A stretch of 64,000 nt of DNA from Cellulomonas sp. Leaf334 (GTDB lineage: Bacteria; Actinomycetota; Actinomycetes; Actinomycetales; Cellulomonadaceae). A program made the translations under genes and the position numbers. The notes under the pieces are model-generated. The model had not been told where the DNA came from. It did no database searches and saw only the letters and a list, made by a program, of their open reading frames with translations. Each line of letters starts with the position of its first letter. The first letter of the stretch is position 1. The stretch lies in the NCBI RefSeq assembly GCF_001424195.1, contig NZ_LMOO01000001.1:2090812-2154811 (forward strand), given 5' to 3'. Shown one piece after another: positions 25,779 to 34,674 of the stretch.

Positions 25779-26011
25779 AGCAAGGACCTCCGCGGGGTGA
25801 CGGCGTAGCCCGCCTCGACGACGGCCTCGGCGACGGCCGAGTCGGTCAGGGGCGCCTCGGAGACGACCGAGACGGTCGACGAGCCGCCGACGACGAGCTG
25901 GATCGCGATGTCGTGGACGCCGGGCAGGGCGGACAGCTCGGAGGTGACTGCGGAGACGCAGTGGCCGCAGGTCATGCCGTCGACGCCGAACGTGGTGGTG
26001 CTGGTGCTCAT
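25775..26011 (-). CDS. copZ: CopZ-like copper chaperone (HMA domain)
   Basis: A 78-residue single HMA domain with the copper site GMTCGHC near residue 13 and the ferredoxin-like pattern ending VVEAGYAVTP. It should carry Cu(+) to CopA. The gene lies between csoR (18 bp away) and copA (4-bp overlap). GAAGGAGACCCACACC precedes the start. Confidence 0.92.
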   Translation of the reverse strand: MSTSTTTFGVDGMTCGHCVSAVTSELSALPGVHDIAIQLVVGGSSTVSVVSEAPLTDSAVAEAVVEAGYAVTPRRSLL

Positions 26012-26029
26012 GGTGTGGGTCTCCTTCGA

Positions 26030-26323
26030 TCAGCTGCGGACGAGGCGGGCGATGGCGTCGGCGGCTTCCTTCACCTTCGCCGCACCCTCCTCGGGGGACT
26101 GGCGGGCGGCGTCGACGACGCAGTGTGCGAGGTGGTCCTCGACCAGGCCGATGCTCACGGCCTGCAGCGCCTTCGTGACGGCGGCGACCTGCGTGAGGAT
26201 GTCGATGCAGTACACGTCCTCGTCGACCATCCGCGCGATGCCGCGCACCTGCCCCTCGACCCGGCGCAGGCGCTTGAGGTAGTCGTCCTTGGCGTCGGTG
26301 TAGCCGTGAGCTGCGTGCTGCAT
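26030..26323 (-). CDS. csoR: CsoR copper-sensing repressor
   Basis: A 97-residue all-helical repressor. The copper ligands Cys39, His64 and Cys68 (VYCID and EDHLAHC) have exactly the spacing of the Mycobacterium tuberculosis CsoR ligands (Cys36, His61, Cys65). The N-terminal DDYLKRLRRVEGQVRGI is the family signature. Copper binding releases it from DNA and so turns on copZ-copA. A matching operator lies 45 bp upstream. The start is taken at the ATG just before the conserved region. Confidence 0.95.
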   Translation of the reverse strand: MQHAAHGYTDAKDDYLKRLRRVEGQVRGIARMVDEDVYCIDILTQVAAVTKALQAVSIGLVEDHLAHCVVDAARQSPEEGAAKVKEAADAIARLVRS

Positions 26324-26367
26324 GGTTCCTCGTTCCGTGGTCGAGCGGGTGCTCTTTGCGCAACACC

Positions 26368-26384
26368 ATACCCCTAGGGGGTAT
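26368..26384. promoter_or_regulatory. CsoR operator
   Basis: The near-palindrome ATACCCCTAGGGGGTAT matches the A/T-flanked C-run/G-run sites bound by CsoR proteins. It lies 45 bp from the csoR start and 33 bp from the divergent Rrf2-family start, so copper could influence both. Confidence 0.85.
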
Positions 26385-26416
26385 TCCGAGGCTGTGCACG
26401 GGGCACAATCGACGGC

Positions 26417-26875
26417 ATGCGGGTCTCGGCGAAGGCGGACTATGCGGTGCGGGCGTGTGCCGAGCTGGCGGCGTCCCCTCACGGGGACCCGGTGCGGGCG
26501 GACGACCTGGCGGGCGGGCAGCAGCTCCCGGTCGCGTTCCTGGAGCGGATCCTGGGTGACCTGCGACGTGGTGGTGTCATCACCAGCGTCCGCGGGCGGT
26601 CCGGCGGCTACCGGCTGGCGCGCCCGGCGGACCAGATCACGCTCGCGGACGTGATCCGGGCCGTCGACGGCCCGCTGGTGACCGTCCGCGACGAACGGCC
26701 GACCGCGCTGGAGTACGGGGGGTCGGCGCAGGCGCTGCTGGAGGTCTGGGTGGCGCTACGGGTGAGCGTCCGGGACGTGCTCGACCAGGTGACGCTCGCG
26801 AGCCTGGTCTCCGGCGAGCTCCCGCCGCACGTGCACGAGCTCGGTGCGCGCGAGGACGCCTGGGTCAACCCGTAG
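26417..26875 (+). CDS. Rrf2-family transcriptional regulator
   Basis: A 152-residue regulator with the Rrf2 winged helix: MRVSAKADYAVRACAELA at the start and ILGDLRRGGVITSVRGRSGGYRLARPADQITLADVIRAVDG. The three-Cys Fe-S cluster region of IscR/NsrR is absent, so it is more like CymR/YwnA-type members, which respond to sulfur metabolites. The next gene is a TauE/SafE-type exporter, consistent with control of sulfur compound or anion transport. Confidence 0.88.
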   Translation: MRVSAKADYAVRACAELAASPHGDPVRADDLAGGQQLPVAFLERILGDLRRGGVITSVRGRSGGYRLARPADQITLADVIRAVDGPLVTVRDERPTALEYGGSAQALLEVWVALRVSVRDVLDQVTLASLVSGELPPHVHELGAREDAWVNP

Positions 26876-26918
26876 TCGTCCCACGATACGACCGTCCATC
26901 TCACGGGCTGATACCGCA

Positions 26919-26928
26919 CTACCGGTAG
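26919..26928. promoter_or_regulatory. Short palindrome before the TauE-like gene
   Basis: A perfect 10-bp palindrome, CTACCGGTAG, lies 55 bp before the exporter start codon, preceded by a related ATACCG at 26911. It could be the Rrf2-family binding site; the evidence is position only. Confidence 0.35.
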
Positions 26929-26983
26929 ACCAAGAAGGTCGGGATTATCGGGTGGTCGTTCTCCCCATCCGAGGTGGTCTCTC

Positions 26984-27934
26984 GTGCGCACGTTGATCCT
27001 GCTCGCTCTCGTCGGGCTCGCCGCCCAGCTCGTCGACGGCGCTCTCGGCATGGCCTACGGCGTCACGTCGACCACGCTGCTGCTGGCCATCGGTACCAAC
27101 CCGGCGGCGGCCTCGGCGACCATCCACCTCAGCGAGATCGGCACCACCCTGGTGTCCGGCTTCTCGCACTGGCGGTTCGGGAACGTCGACTGGAAGGTCG
27201 TCCTGCGCATCGGCGTGCCCGGTGCGGTCGGCGCGTTCCTCGGCGCGTACGTCCTGTCCAACCTCGCGACGGACGTGGCCAAGCCCGTCATGTCCGGGAT
27301 CCTGCTCGCGCTCGGCATCTACATCCTGATCCGGTTCACGCTCTTCGGGCTGCGCAAGGACCGCCTCGGCCTCCCGCTGCGCAAGCGGTTCCTCGCTCCT
27401 CTCGGCCTGTTCGCCGGCTTCGTCGACGCGACCGGTGGCGGCGGGTGGGGCCCGGTCGGTACACCGGCGCTCCTGGCGTCGGGCCGCATCGAGCCCCGCA
27501 AGGTCATCGGCTCGATCGACACGTCCGAGTTCCTGGTCGCCCTCGCCGCCAGCGTCGGTTTCCTGCTCGCACTCGGGTCGCAGGGCATCAACCCCGCCTG
27601 GGTCCTCGCGCTCCTCGTCGGCGGGGTCATCGCCGCCCCGATCGCCGCGTGGCTCGTCCGCAAGATCCCCGGCCGCATCCTCGGCTCGGCCGTCGGCGGG
27701 CTGATCGTCCTCACCAACGTCCGCACGCTCCTCCGCAGCGACTGGGTCGGCCTGGCCGACACCCCCGCGGAGGGGCTGATCCTCGGGGCGATCGCGCTCG
27801 TCTGGGCCGCTGCCATCACGTGGTCGGTGCGGGCCTACCGCAACGAGCTGGCCCTGGAGGCTGCGACGGTCACCGCGGACGACGAGGCCCTGCTCGACGC
27901 CGAGACGGTCGGATCGGCCCGGCCGGCCAGCTGA
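26984..27934 (+). CDS. TauE/SafE-family sulfite/anion exporter
   Basis: A 316-residue membrane protein with about eight helices. The two TauE repeats are visible: LAAQLVDGALGMAYGVTSTTLLLAIG near the start and FAGFVDATGGGGWGPVGTPALLASGR in the middle. The family exports sulfite, sulfoacetate or related anions. The Rrf2-family gene 108 bp upstream is the likely regulator. The GTG start puts the first membrane helix at the N-terminus. A strong bidirectional terminator follows. Confidence 0.9.
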   Translation: MRTLILLALVGLAAQLVDGALGMAYGVTSTTLLLAIGTNPAAASATIHLSEIGTTLVSGFSHWRFGNVDWKVVLRIGVPGAVGAFLGAYVLSNLATDVAKPVMSGILLALGIYILIRFTLFGLRKDRLGLPLRKRFLAPLGLFAGFVDATGGGGWGPVGTPALLASGRIEPRKVIGSIDTSEFLVALAASVGFLLALGSQGINPAWVLALLVGGVIAAPIAAWLVRKIPGRILGSAVGGLIVLTNVRTLLRSDWVGLADTPAEGLILGAIALVWAAAITWSVRAYRNELALEAATVTADDEALLDAETVGSARPAS

Positions 27935-27944
27935 CGCCGCACGA

Positions 27945-27984
27945 ACGACGAAGGGACCCGCCGCGTGGCGGGTCCCTTCGTCGT
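27945..27984. terminator. Bidirectional intrinsic terminator
   Basis: A perfect 18-bp stem (ACGACGAAGGGACCCGCC and its complement) with loop GCGT lies between the convergent exporter and hemL genes. Confidence 0.92.
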
Positions 27985-27995
27985 CGGCACAGGTG

Positions 27996-29339
27996 TCAGT
28001 CGGTCGGTGCCGTGGCCTGTGCGGCGGCGCGCACGGCGGCGGGGAGCGCGGCGACGACCCGGTCCACCGCGTCGTCGTCGTGCGCGGCGGACACGAACCA
28101 CGCCTCGAACGGCGACGGCGGTGCGTACACCCCGGACTCGAGCAGCGACGTGAAGAAGGGTGCGTAGCGCCACGACTCGCTGGCGAGCACGGCCGCGTAG
28201 TCCCGGGCGCCGTGCGCGGCGGCGTCGGCACCGAAGAACGCGCTGAACAGGTTGCCGGCCCACTGGACGGCGTGCGGCTGCCCCTCGGCCGAGAGCGCCG
28301 CGGTGAGCTCACCGCGCAGCTGGGCGGAGACGGCGTCGACGCGGGCGTAGACCGACGCGTCCGCGAGGCGCAGCGTCGCCAGGCCGGCGGCGGTCGCCAC
28401 CGGGTTCCCCGACAGGGTGCCCGCCTGGTACACGGGGCCCGTCGGCGCGAGCAGGCTCATGACGTCCCGGCGTCCACCGACGGCGGCGACCGGCAGGCCT
28501 CCGCCGATGACCTTGCCGAACGTGTGCAGGTCGGCCGCCCAGCCCTCGCGGAGGCCCTCGAGCCCCCACCAGCCGGAGTAGCCGACGCGGAAGCCCGTGA
28601 GGACCTCGTCCTGGATGAGCAGCGCGCCGTGCGTGAGCGTGAGGCGGCGCAGCGTGGCGTTGAACCCGGGCAGCGGGGGGACGACGCCCATGTTGGCGGG
28701 TGCGGCCTCGGTGATGACGGCGGCGATGCGGGGGCCGTGCTCGGAGAACACGGCCTCGACGGCCTCGACGTCGTTGTACGGGACGACGATGGTCTCGCTG
28801 GTGACCGCGGCGGAGACGCCCGCGGAGTCGGGCAGTCCGAGCGTCGCGACGCCGGACCCGGCGGAGGCCAGGAGGGCGTCGACGTGCCCGTGGTAGCAGC
28901 CGGCGAACTTCACGATCAGGTCGCGGCCGGTGAACGCGCGCGCCAGGCGCAGCGCCGTCATCGTCGCCTCGGTACCGGTGGAGACGAGGCGGACCTTCTC
29001 GGCCGGGGGGACCCGCGAGCGGATCTCGTCGACGAGGTCGGTCTCCGTCAGCGTCGGGGCGCCGAAGCTCAGGCCGCGCCCGGCCGCGTCACGGACGGCG
29101 TCGACGACCTCGGGGTGCGCGTGGCCGAGCAGGGCGGGACCCCACGAGCCGACGAGGTCGACGTACTCGTTGCCGTCGACGTCGGTGACGTAGGGGCCCT
29201 GGGCTGACGCAAGGAACCGGGGCGTCCCGCCGACGTTTCCGAACGCGCGCACGGGGGAGTTGACCCCGCCGGGGATGACGGCCTGCGCGCGAGCGAACGC
29301 CGTGGCGCTCGTCGTCGCGTTCGAGGTGGTGACGCTCAT
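27996..29339 (-). CDS. hemL: Glutamate-1-semialdehyde 2,1-aminomutase
   Basis: A 447-residue PLP enzyme that converts glutamate-1-semialdehyde to 5-aminolevulinate. The N-terminal block [13 protein letters not shown], the [15 protein letters not shown] segment and the PLP-binding Lys276 ([12 protein letters not shown]) are characteristic. It is the last gene of hemC-hemD-hemB-hemL, whose start and stop codons overlap (ATGA with hemB). It works directly after HemA, encoded 5 kb away on the other strand. Confidence 0.97.
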   Translation of the reverse strand: MSVTTSNATTSATAFARAQAVIPGGVNSPVRAFGNVGGTPRFLASAQGPYVTDVDGNEYVDLVGSWGPALLGHAHPEVVDAVRDAAGRGLSFGAPTLTETDLVDEIRSRVPPAEKVRLVSTGTEATMTALRLARAFTGRDLIVKFAGCYHGHVDALLASAGSGVATLGLPDSAGVSAAVTSETIVVPYNDVEAVEAVFSEHGPRIAAVITEAAPANMGVVPPLPGFNATLRRLTLTHGALLIQDEVLTGFRVGYSGWWGLEGLREGWAADLHTFGKVIGGGLPVAAVGGRRDVMSLLAPTGPVYQAGTLSGNPVATAAGLATLRLADASVYARVDAVSAQLRGELTAALSAEGQPHAVQWAGNLFSAFFGADAAAHGARDYAAVLASESWRYAPFFTSLLESGVYAPPSPFEAWFVSAAHDDDAVDRVVAALPAAVRAAAQATAPTD

Positions 29340-30325
29340 CGGATCTCCTCTGCCAGCCAACCGGCCAGCTCTGTCGCAGAGTACGTGAGTACGTGATCGG
29401 CACCGGCGCGGCGGATGCTGAGCACGGACTCCAGGATCGCCCGTCTGCGCTCGATCCAGCCTCGCGCAGCGGCGGCCTCGATCATGGCGTACTCACCGGA
29501 GACCTGGTAGGCCGCGACCGGAACTGTGGACATCTCGGCCACGTCGGACAGGATGTCGAGGTAGGCGAGGGCGGGTTTGACCATGACGATGTCGGCGCCC
29601 TCGGCGAGGTCGATGGCGACCTCCCGGACGGCCTCCCGGCGGTTCGCGGGGTCCATCTGGTAGGTGCGGCGGTCGCCCTCGAGCTGGGACTCGACCGCGT
29701 CCCGGAACGGTCCGTAGAACGCCGACGCGTACTTGGCCGCATAGGCCAGCACCGCGACGTCGTCGCGGCCGGCCGCGTCGAGGGCGTCCCGGACGTAGCC
29801 GACCTGGCCGTCCATCATGCCGCTGAGACCGACCACGTGAGCGCCTGCCGACGCCTGCGCCAGGGCCATCTCCGCGTACCGGACCAGGGTCGCGTCGTTG
29901 TCGACGGCACCGCCCGGGGTGAGGACGCCGCAGTGCCCGTGGTCGGTGAACTCGTCGAGACAGAGGTCGGCCTGCACGACGAGCGCGTCGCCCACCTCGG
30001 CGACCGTGTCCGCGATCGCGACGTTGAGGATCCCGTCGGGGTCCGTCGCCTGCGAGCCGACGGCGTCCCGCACCGTCGGGATCGCGAAGAGCATGACGCC
30101 CCCGAGCCCGGCACCCGCCGCCTCGGCGACCGCCTTCCGCAGCGAGTCGCGCGTGTGCTGGAGGACGCCCGGCATCGAGCTGATCTCGCGCGGCTCCGTC
30201 AGCCCTTCCTTGACGAACACGGGGAGCACCAGCTGGGCGGCGTCGAGCCGCGTCTCGGCGGTCAGCCGGCGCAGCGCGGGGGTGGCGCGCAGCCGGCGCG
30301 GACGGACCCGGCGGGCGTCGGTCAT
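29336..30325 (-). CDS. hemB: Porphobilinogen synthase (5-aminolevulinate dehydratase)
   Basis: A 329-residue enzyme that joins two 5-aminolevulinate molecules. The Schiff-base lysines are Lys198 (AYAAKYAS) and Lys250 ([10 protein letters not shown]). The metal-site segment reads [14 protein letters not shown]: Cys122 and Cys132 are kept, but the middle cysteine of zinc enzymes is Asp124, which suggests altered or magnesium-type metal use. GAGGAG lies five bases before the ATG, and both ends overlap the neighbouring hem genes. Confidence 0.97.
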   Translation of the reverse strand: MTDARRVRPRRLRATPALRRLTAETRLDAAQLVLPVFVKEGLTEPREISSMPGVLQHTRDSLRKAVAEAAGAGLGGVMLFAIPTVRDAVGSQATDPDGILNVAIADTVAEVGDALVVQADLCLDEFTDHGHCGVLTPGGAVDNDATLVRYAEMALAQASAGAHVVGLSGMMDGQVGYVRDALDAAGRDDVAVLAYAAKYASAFYGPFRDAVESQLEGDRRTYQMDPANRREAVREVAIDLAEGADIVMVKPALAYLDILSDVAEMSTVPVAAYQVSGEYAMIEAAAARGWIERRRAILESVLSIRRAGADHVLTYSATELAGWLAEEIR

Positions 30326-31152
30326 CGGAGCTCCTCGGGGCTGGGGATGGGGGCGGGCAGGACCGTGGTGACCGCCCGGGTGAGCGCGTCGACCATGCCG
30401 AGCATCGTCTGCTCGGTCGCGATGCCGGCCAGGGGAAGTCCCAGGCGGGCGGCCTCGGCGGCGGTGGACGGGCCGATGCCGATCATCAGGGTGGTCGTCG
30501 GAGGCGTGCCCAGCCGGTGGGCCAGCTCGCGCACCGTGCTGGCCGACGTGAGCAGGGCCGCGCGGATGGTGCCGTCGGTCCAGGCCTCGCGCACCTCCGG
30601 GGGCGGTGGGGCAGCCGGCACGGTCCGGTACGCGACGACGTCGGCCACGTCCCAGCCGCGCGCCTGGAGCCCGTCGGCGACCGTGGTCGCCGCCAGGTCG
30701 CCGCGGGGGAAGAGCACGCGAGCCGGTTCGGTGGGGGGCGGGAATGCCTCGACCAACCCGCGCGAGGTCGACCGGCCGCGGGGCACCAGGTCGGGTTCGA
30801 CGCCGACCTCGCGCAGCGCGCGCGCCGTGCCGGGACCGATGGCCGCGACCCGGACCTGGCCGTCGGCGAGCAGCTGCGTCAGGCTCCCGGCGCTCTCCTG
30901 CGCGCGGTCCACGAGCACGGGCACCGCGGCGGCGCTCGTGACGACGAGCCACCCGAACCAGCCGGACTCCAGGGCCAGCAGGGCGTCGTCCAGCTCGGTG
31001 GGGTCCTCGGGCGGCACGGTCTCGATCAGCGGCACGACGACCGCCTCGGCACCGGCTGCGGCGAGCGCGACGACGGCGGGGCTGCGGCCGGCGGACGGGC
31101 GGGGCACCAGGACCCGCCACCCGGACAGCGGCAGCACGGGGGGCGCGGTCAT
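30322..31152 (-). CDS. hemD: Uroporphyrinogen-III synthase
   Basis: A 276-residue enzyme that closes and inverts ring D of hydroxymethylbilane. The sequence is poorly conserved, as usual for HemD, but WRVLVPRP at the start, [30 protein letters not shown] and [16 protein letters not shown] are typical. Position between hemC and hemB with 4-bp overlaps at both ends confirms the assignment. Confidence 0.93.
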   Translation of the reverse strand: MTAPPVLPLSGWRVLVPRPSAGRSPAVVALAAAGAEAVVVPLIETVPPEDPTELDDALLALESGWFGWLVVTSAAAVPVLVDRAQESAGSLTQLLADGQVRVAAIGPGTARALREVGVEPDLVPRGRSTSRGLVEAFPPPTEPARVLFPRGDLAATTVADGLQARGWDVADVVAYRTVPAAPPPPEVREAWTDGTIRAALLTSASTVRELAHRLGTPPTTTLMIGIGPSTAAEAARLGLPLAGIATEQTMLGMVDALTRAVTTVLPAPIPSPEELR

Positions 31153-32120
31153 CGGGCGGCGCCCAGCGCGGCGAGGTCGGCGGCACCGGCGTCGAGTAGG
31201 ACCTCCGCGAGCCGCGTGCCGAGCGCGCGGGCGTCCGCGGCGCTGTCGGAGCCCAGCGTCGCCGTCAGGCCGCGGCGCAGGGTCGCACCGCCGTCGGGGC
31301 GGACGATCACGGCGTCGAGGAACAGGGTGCGGCCGTCGTCGGCGAGGCGTCCCGTGGCGCCGATCGGTGCGGCGCAGCCGGCCTCCAGGCGGGCGAGGAG
31401 CGCCCGCTCGGCGAGGACCGCGAGGTGGGTCGGGCGGTGGTCGAGCGTGCGGAGCGCCCGGGCGAGCGGCTGGTCCGGGTCGAGCCCGGCGCGCACCTCG
31501 ACCGCGAGCGCACCCTGTCCGGGGGCGGGCGACATGACGTCGGGACCGAACGCCTCCGTGACCGCGTCGAGCCGCCCCAGCCGGGCCAGGCCCGCCCGGG
31601 CGAGCACGACGGCGTCCAGGTCGCCCGGGCCCGTGGCGGACCCGGCCACGCGGCCGAGCCGGGTGTCGACGTTGCCGCGGATGTCGACGACGTCGAGGTC
31701 GGGGCGCGCGGCGAGGAGCTGGGCGGCCCGCCGGGGGGAACCGGTGCCGACGCGGGCACCGGTGGGCAGCAGGTCGAGGGTCAGGCCGTCGCGGGCGCAC
31801 AGGGCGTCGGCGGGGTCCTCGCGCGGCGGGACGGCCCCGAGGACCAGCCCGTCCGCGTCGCCCGTCGGCAGGTCCTTGAGGGAGTGCACCGCGACGTCGC
31901 AGCGACCGTCGAGGAGCGCGTCGCGCAGGGCCGTGACGAAGACCCCGGTGCCGCCGAGGCTCTGCAGCGACCCGGTCAGGCGGTCGCCGTCGGTGCGGAC
32001 GTGCACGGTCTCGAGGGTGAGGTCGCCGCGTCCGAGGACGGCGAGGGCGTCGACCACATGGCCGGTCTGCGTGAGCGCGAGAGCGCTCGCGCGCGTCCCG
32101 ACCCGCACGTGCTGGAGCAT
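31149..32120 (-). CDS. hemC: Hydroxymethylbilane synthase (porphobilinogen deaminase)
   Basis: A 323-residue enzyme that polymerises four porphobilinogens on a dipyrromethane cofactor attached to Cys249 ([10 protein letters not shown]). Other signatures are [13 protein letters not shown] at the start, [11 protein letters not shown] and [11 protein letters not shown]. The ATG at 32120 begins the conserved N-terminus. The 157-bp AT-rich gap upstream contains the inverted repeat TGACA-GCT-TGTCA (32182-32194) and probably the operon promoter. Confidence 0.96.
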   Translation of the reverse strand: MLQHVRVGTRASALALTQTGHVVDALAVLGRGDLTLETVHVRTDGDRLTGSLQSLGGTGVFVTALRDALLDGRCDVAVHSLKDLPTGDADGLVLGAVPPREDPADALCARDGLTLDLLPTGARVGTGSPRRAAQLLAARPDLDVVDIRGNVDTRLGRVAGSATGPGDLDAVVLARAGLARLGRLDAVTEAFGPDVMSPAPGQGALAVEVRAGLDPDQPLARALRTLDHRPTHLAVLAERALLARLEAGCAAPIGATGRLADDGRTLFLDAVIVRPDGGATLRRGLTATLGSDSAADARALGTRLAEVLLDAGAADLAALGAAR

Positions 32121-32277
32121 GCGGCCAGTGTCCCTCTCCGTCGCGGGGATGTCGAAGCGCGGGGATTTGCAGGAAACATCGTGACAGCTTGTCAGCAAAT
32201 ATCGCCGAGAAATGTGACCCACGACATTCTTCCACCGCTTGCCGACGCGTTGTCAGAAAATGACGAAGGAATTCGGC

Positions 32278-33561
32278 TCAGAGGACGGACCGCGCCGCCG
32301 CCCGGGCGTCGGGAACCACCGACGCCACCCCGTTCCCGGCCACCCACGCCCCGCACACCGCCACCCCGGGCAACGGCTCGACCGCCGCCCGCACGCCCGC
32401 GACCACCCGCGCGTGGTCGGCGCTCGGCCGGGGCAGCGCCTGCGTCCACCGGACGACCGCGTGCCCCTGGAGCTGGTCGGCGGACAGCGGGACACCCAGC
32501 AGGACGGACGCGTCGCGCAGGGCCACGTCGGCGTCGGGCCGCACGTCCTCGCCGGCGCGCCCGTACGACAGCCGCACCACGTGGCGCCCCGGTCCCGCGG
32601 TCTGCGCGAGCCACACCCACTTGGCGGTCGCGTGCGTGAGCGCCTTGGCGGTGACGTCCGTGGCCTCGCGTGCGACCAGCACCCCGGTGCCGCGCGGTGC
32701 CGCGTCGAGCGCGGGCGCGTCCAGCACCAGGGTGACCAGCGTGACCTGCGCACCGGGGTCGGGGCGACCGACCTCCAGCCCCAGCAGGTCGACCGCCGAC
32801 GGGGTGGCCAGCACCCAGCGGTCGGCGCGCTCGTCGTCCAGCGACGTGACGGTCACGCCCGTGCGGACGGTGCCGCCGTGCGCCTCGAGGTCCGCCACCA
32901 GGGCGTCGACCAGCAGGTGCAGGCCACCCGCGAGCCCCTGCACCGCCGACCCCGCCGGGCCCGACGCCCGCAAGCTCCGGACCGCCCGCGACAGCGAGCC
33001 GCGCTCCCGGCGGAGCGCGTCGGACAGGCCTGGCGCCACCGCGTCCACCGCGAGGTCGTCAGGATCCGCGGCGTGCACCCCGCCGACCACCGGGCGCACC
33101 AGCCGGTCCAGCGCGCGGGCGCCCATGCGCCGGCGGACCAGCTCGCCGAGCAAGGTCGCCCCGGTCGCCGGCAGTACCGCGTCCAGGCTCGCGCGCGCGG
33201 CGCCGACGAGCCCGAGCGTCCGGCGCGCGGCCCAGGGGTCGGTGGGGATGCCCAGCAGGCCCGTGCGAGGCAGCGGACCGTCCCCGTGCGGGAGGTGCAC
33301 CCAGGCGCCGTGCGGCTCGGGCACCCGGATGCGGTCCGCGAGGCCGAGCTCGCCGAGCAGCACCGCGACCGTGCCACCGCGCGTGGCGTACGACTCGGCC
33401 CCCGCGTCGAGCCGCAGCCCGGCGACCGTGTGCCCGGTGACCGCCCCGCCCAGGGTGTCGCGCTCCTCCAGGACGAGCGTCCGCAGGCCCTCATGGGCGA
33501 GCTCGCGGGCCGCGACGAGCCCCGCGATCCCGCCGCCGACGACGACCGCGTCCCAGGTCAT
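32278..33561 (-). CDS. hemY: Protoporphyrinogen/coproporphyrinogen III oxidase (HemY/CgoX type)
   Basis: A 427-residue FAD enzyme. The dinucleotide fold VVVGGGIAGLVAA is at the N-terminus, followed by ERDTLGGAV, RLDAGAESYATR and a C-terminal GAWVAGNGVASVVPDA FAD-contact motif. In actinobacteria this oxygen-dependent enzyme usually acts on coproporphyrinogen III in the coproporphyrin-dependent heme route; the terminal enzymes of that route are not in this window. It starts two bases after the hemE stop. Confidence 0.94.
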   Translation of the reverse strand: MTWDAVVVGGGIAGLVAARELAHEGLRTLVLEERDTLGGAVTGHTVAGLRLDAGAESYATRGGTVAVLLGELGLADRIRVPEPHGAWVHLPHGDGPLPRTGLLGIPTDPWAARRTLGLVGAARASLDAVLPATGATLLGELVRRRMGARALDRLVRPVVGGVHAADPDDLAVDAVAPGLSDALRRERGSLSRAVRSLRASGPAGSAVQGLAGGLHLLVDALVADLEAHGGTVRTGVTVTSLDDERADRWVLATPSAVDLLGLEVGRPDPGAQVTLVTLVLDAPALDAAPRGTGVLVAREATDVTAKALTHATAKWVWLAQTAGPGRHVVRLSYGRAGEDVRPDADVALRDASVLLGVPLSADQLQGHAVVRWTQALPRPSADHARVVAGVRAAVEPLPGVAVCGAWVAGNGVASVVPDARAAARSVL

Positions 33562-33563
33562 CG

Positions 33564-34628
33564 TCAGATCTCGTGGACCAGCTGGGCCACGCGCGTGAGC
33601 ACGGTCGGGTCGGTCTCCGGCGGGACGCCGTGACCGAGGTTCACCACGTGCCCGGGGGCGACGGAACCGCGCGCGACGACGTCGCGGACGTGCGCCTCGA
33701 GCACCGGCCAGGGCGCCGCCAGCAGCGCCGGGTCGATGTTGCCCTGCAGCGGTGTGGTGCCACCGAGCCGACGGTTCGCCTCGTCGAGCGGCAGGCGGTA
33801 GTCGACCCCGACGACGTCCGCGCCGACGTCCCGCATCGCCACGAGCAGCTCGCTGGTGCCGGTGCCGAAGTGCACCTTCTTCACGTCCAGGTCGGCGACG
33901 TGCGTGAGCGCCCGTGCCGACGCCGGCGCGACGTGCGCGGTGTAGTCGGCGAGGCTCAGCGAGCCCGCCCACGAGTCGAACAGCTGCGTCGCGCTGGCCC
34001 CGGCCAGGACCTGCGCCCGCAGGAACGCGCCCGTCACGTCGGCCGCCCACTGCGTCAGCGCCGTCCACGTGGCCGGGTCAGCGTGCATGAGCGTCCGGGC
34101 CGCCAGGTGGTCGCGTGACGGACCGCCTTCCACCAGGTACGCGGCCAGCGTGAACGGGGCGCCCGCGAAGCCGATCAGGGGCGTCGCGCCCAGGGCGTCG
34201 ACCGTGAGCGCGACCCCGTCCGAGACGGGCTGCAGCGCCTCCGGGGTCAGCGGGCCGAGGTCGCGCAGGCGGGCGACGTCGTCGGCGGTGCGCACCGCGG
34301 AGCCCATCACGGGGCCGACACCGGGCTTGATCTCCACGTCGACGCCCGCGAGCTTGAGCGGCACCACGATGTCCGAGAAGAAGATCGCGGCGTCCACGTC
34401 GTGCCGGCGCACCGGCTGCAGCGTGATCTCGCTGGCGAGCGCCGGGTCCAGGCAGGCGTCGAGCATCGCGGTGCCGACGCGCGCCGCGCGGTACTCGGGC
34501 AGCGACCTGCCGGCCTGCCGCATGAACCACACCGGTCGTCGCGACGGCACCTGGCCGGAATACGCACGGACCAGCGAAGAATTCTTCGTGCGGCCGTCGA
34601 CGAGGGGGTGCGAGGAAGGAAGGTTCAC
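33564..34628 (-). CDS. hemE: Uroporphyrinogen decarboxylase
   Basis: A 354-residue enzyme that converts uroporphyrinogen III to coproporphyrinogen III. The signatures are PVWFMRQAGRSLPEYR near the start, IGFAGAPFTLAAYLVEGG and a C-terminal NLGHGVPPETDP. GTG 34628 is chosen because the protein then begins close to the conserved HPLVDGR; a TTG at 34649 would add seven residues. No clear ribosome site is seen, so it may be leaderless. It is divergent from hemA with a 46-bp gap. Confidence 0.96.
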   Translation of the reverse strand: MNLPSSHPLVDGRTKNSSLVRAYSGQVPSRRPVWFMRQAGRSLPEYRAARVGTAMLDACLDPALASEITLQPVRRHDVDAAIFFSDIVVPLKLAGVDVEIKPGVGPVMGSAVRTADDVARLRDLGPLTPEALQPVSDGVALTVDALGATPLIGFAGAPFTLAAYLVEGGPSRDHLAARTLMHADPATWTALTQWAADVTGAFLRAQVLAGASATQLFDSWAGSLSLADYTAHVAPASARALTHVADLDVKKVHFGTGTSELLVAMRDVGADVVGVDYRLPLDEANRRLGGTTPLQGNIDPALLAAPWPVLEAHVRDVVARGSVAPGHVVNLGHGVPPETDPTVLTRVAQLVHEI

Positions 34629-34674
34629 GTCGCCGATTGTGCCGGACAATTGTCGAGATGATTAACTCGGGCAC

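Noticed and set aside
34629..34649. TTG 34649 as the hemE start
   Set aside because: It adds seven unconserved residues without a ribosome site; GTG 34628 begins next to the conserved region.
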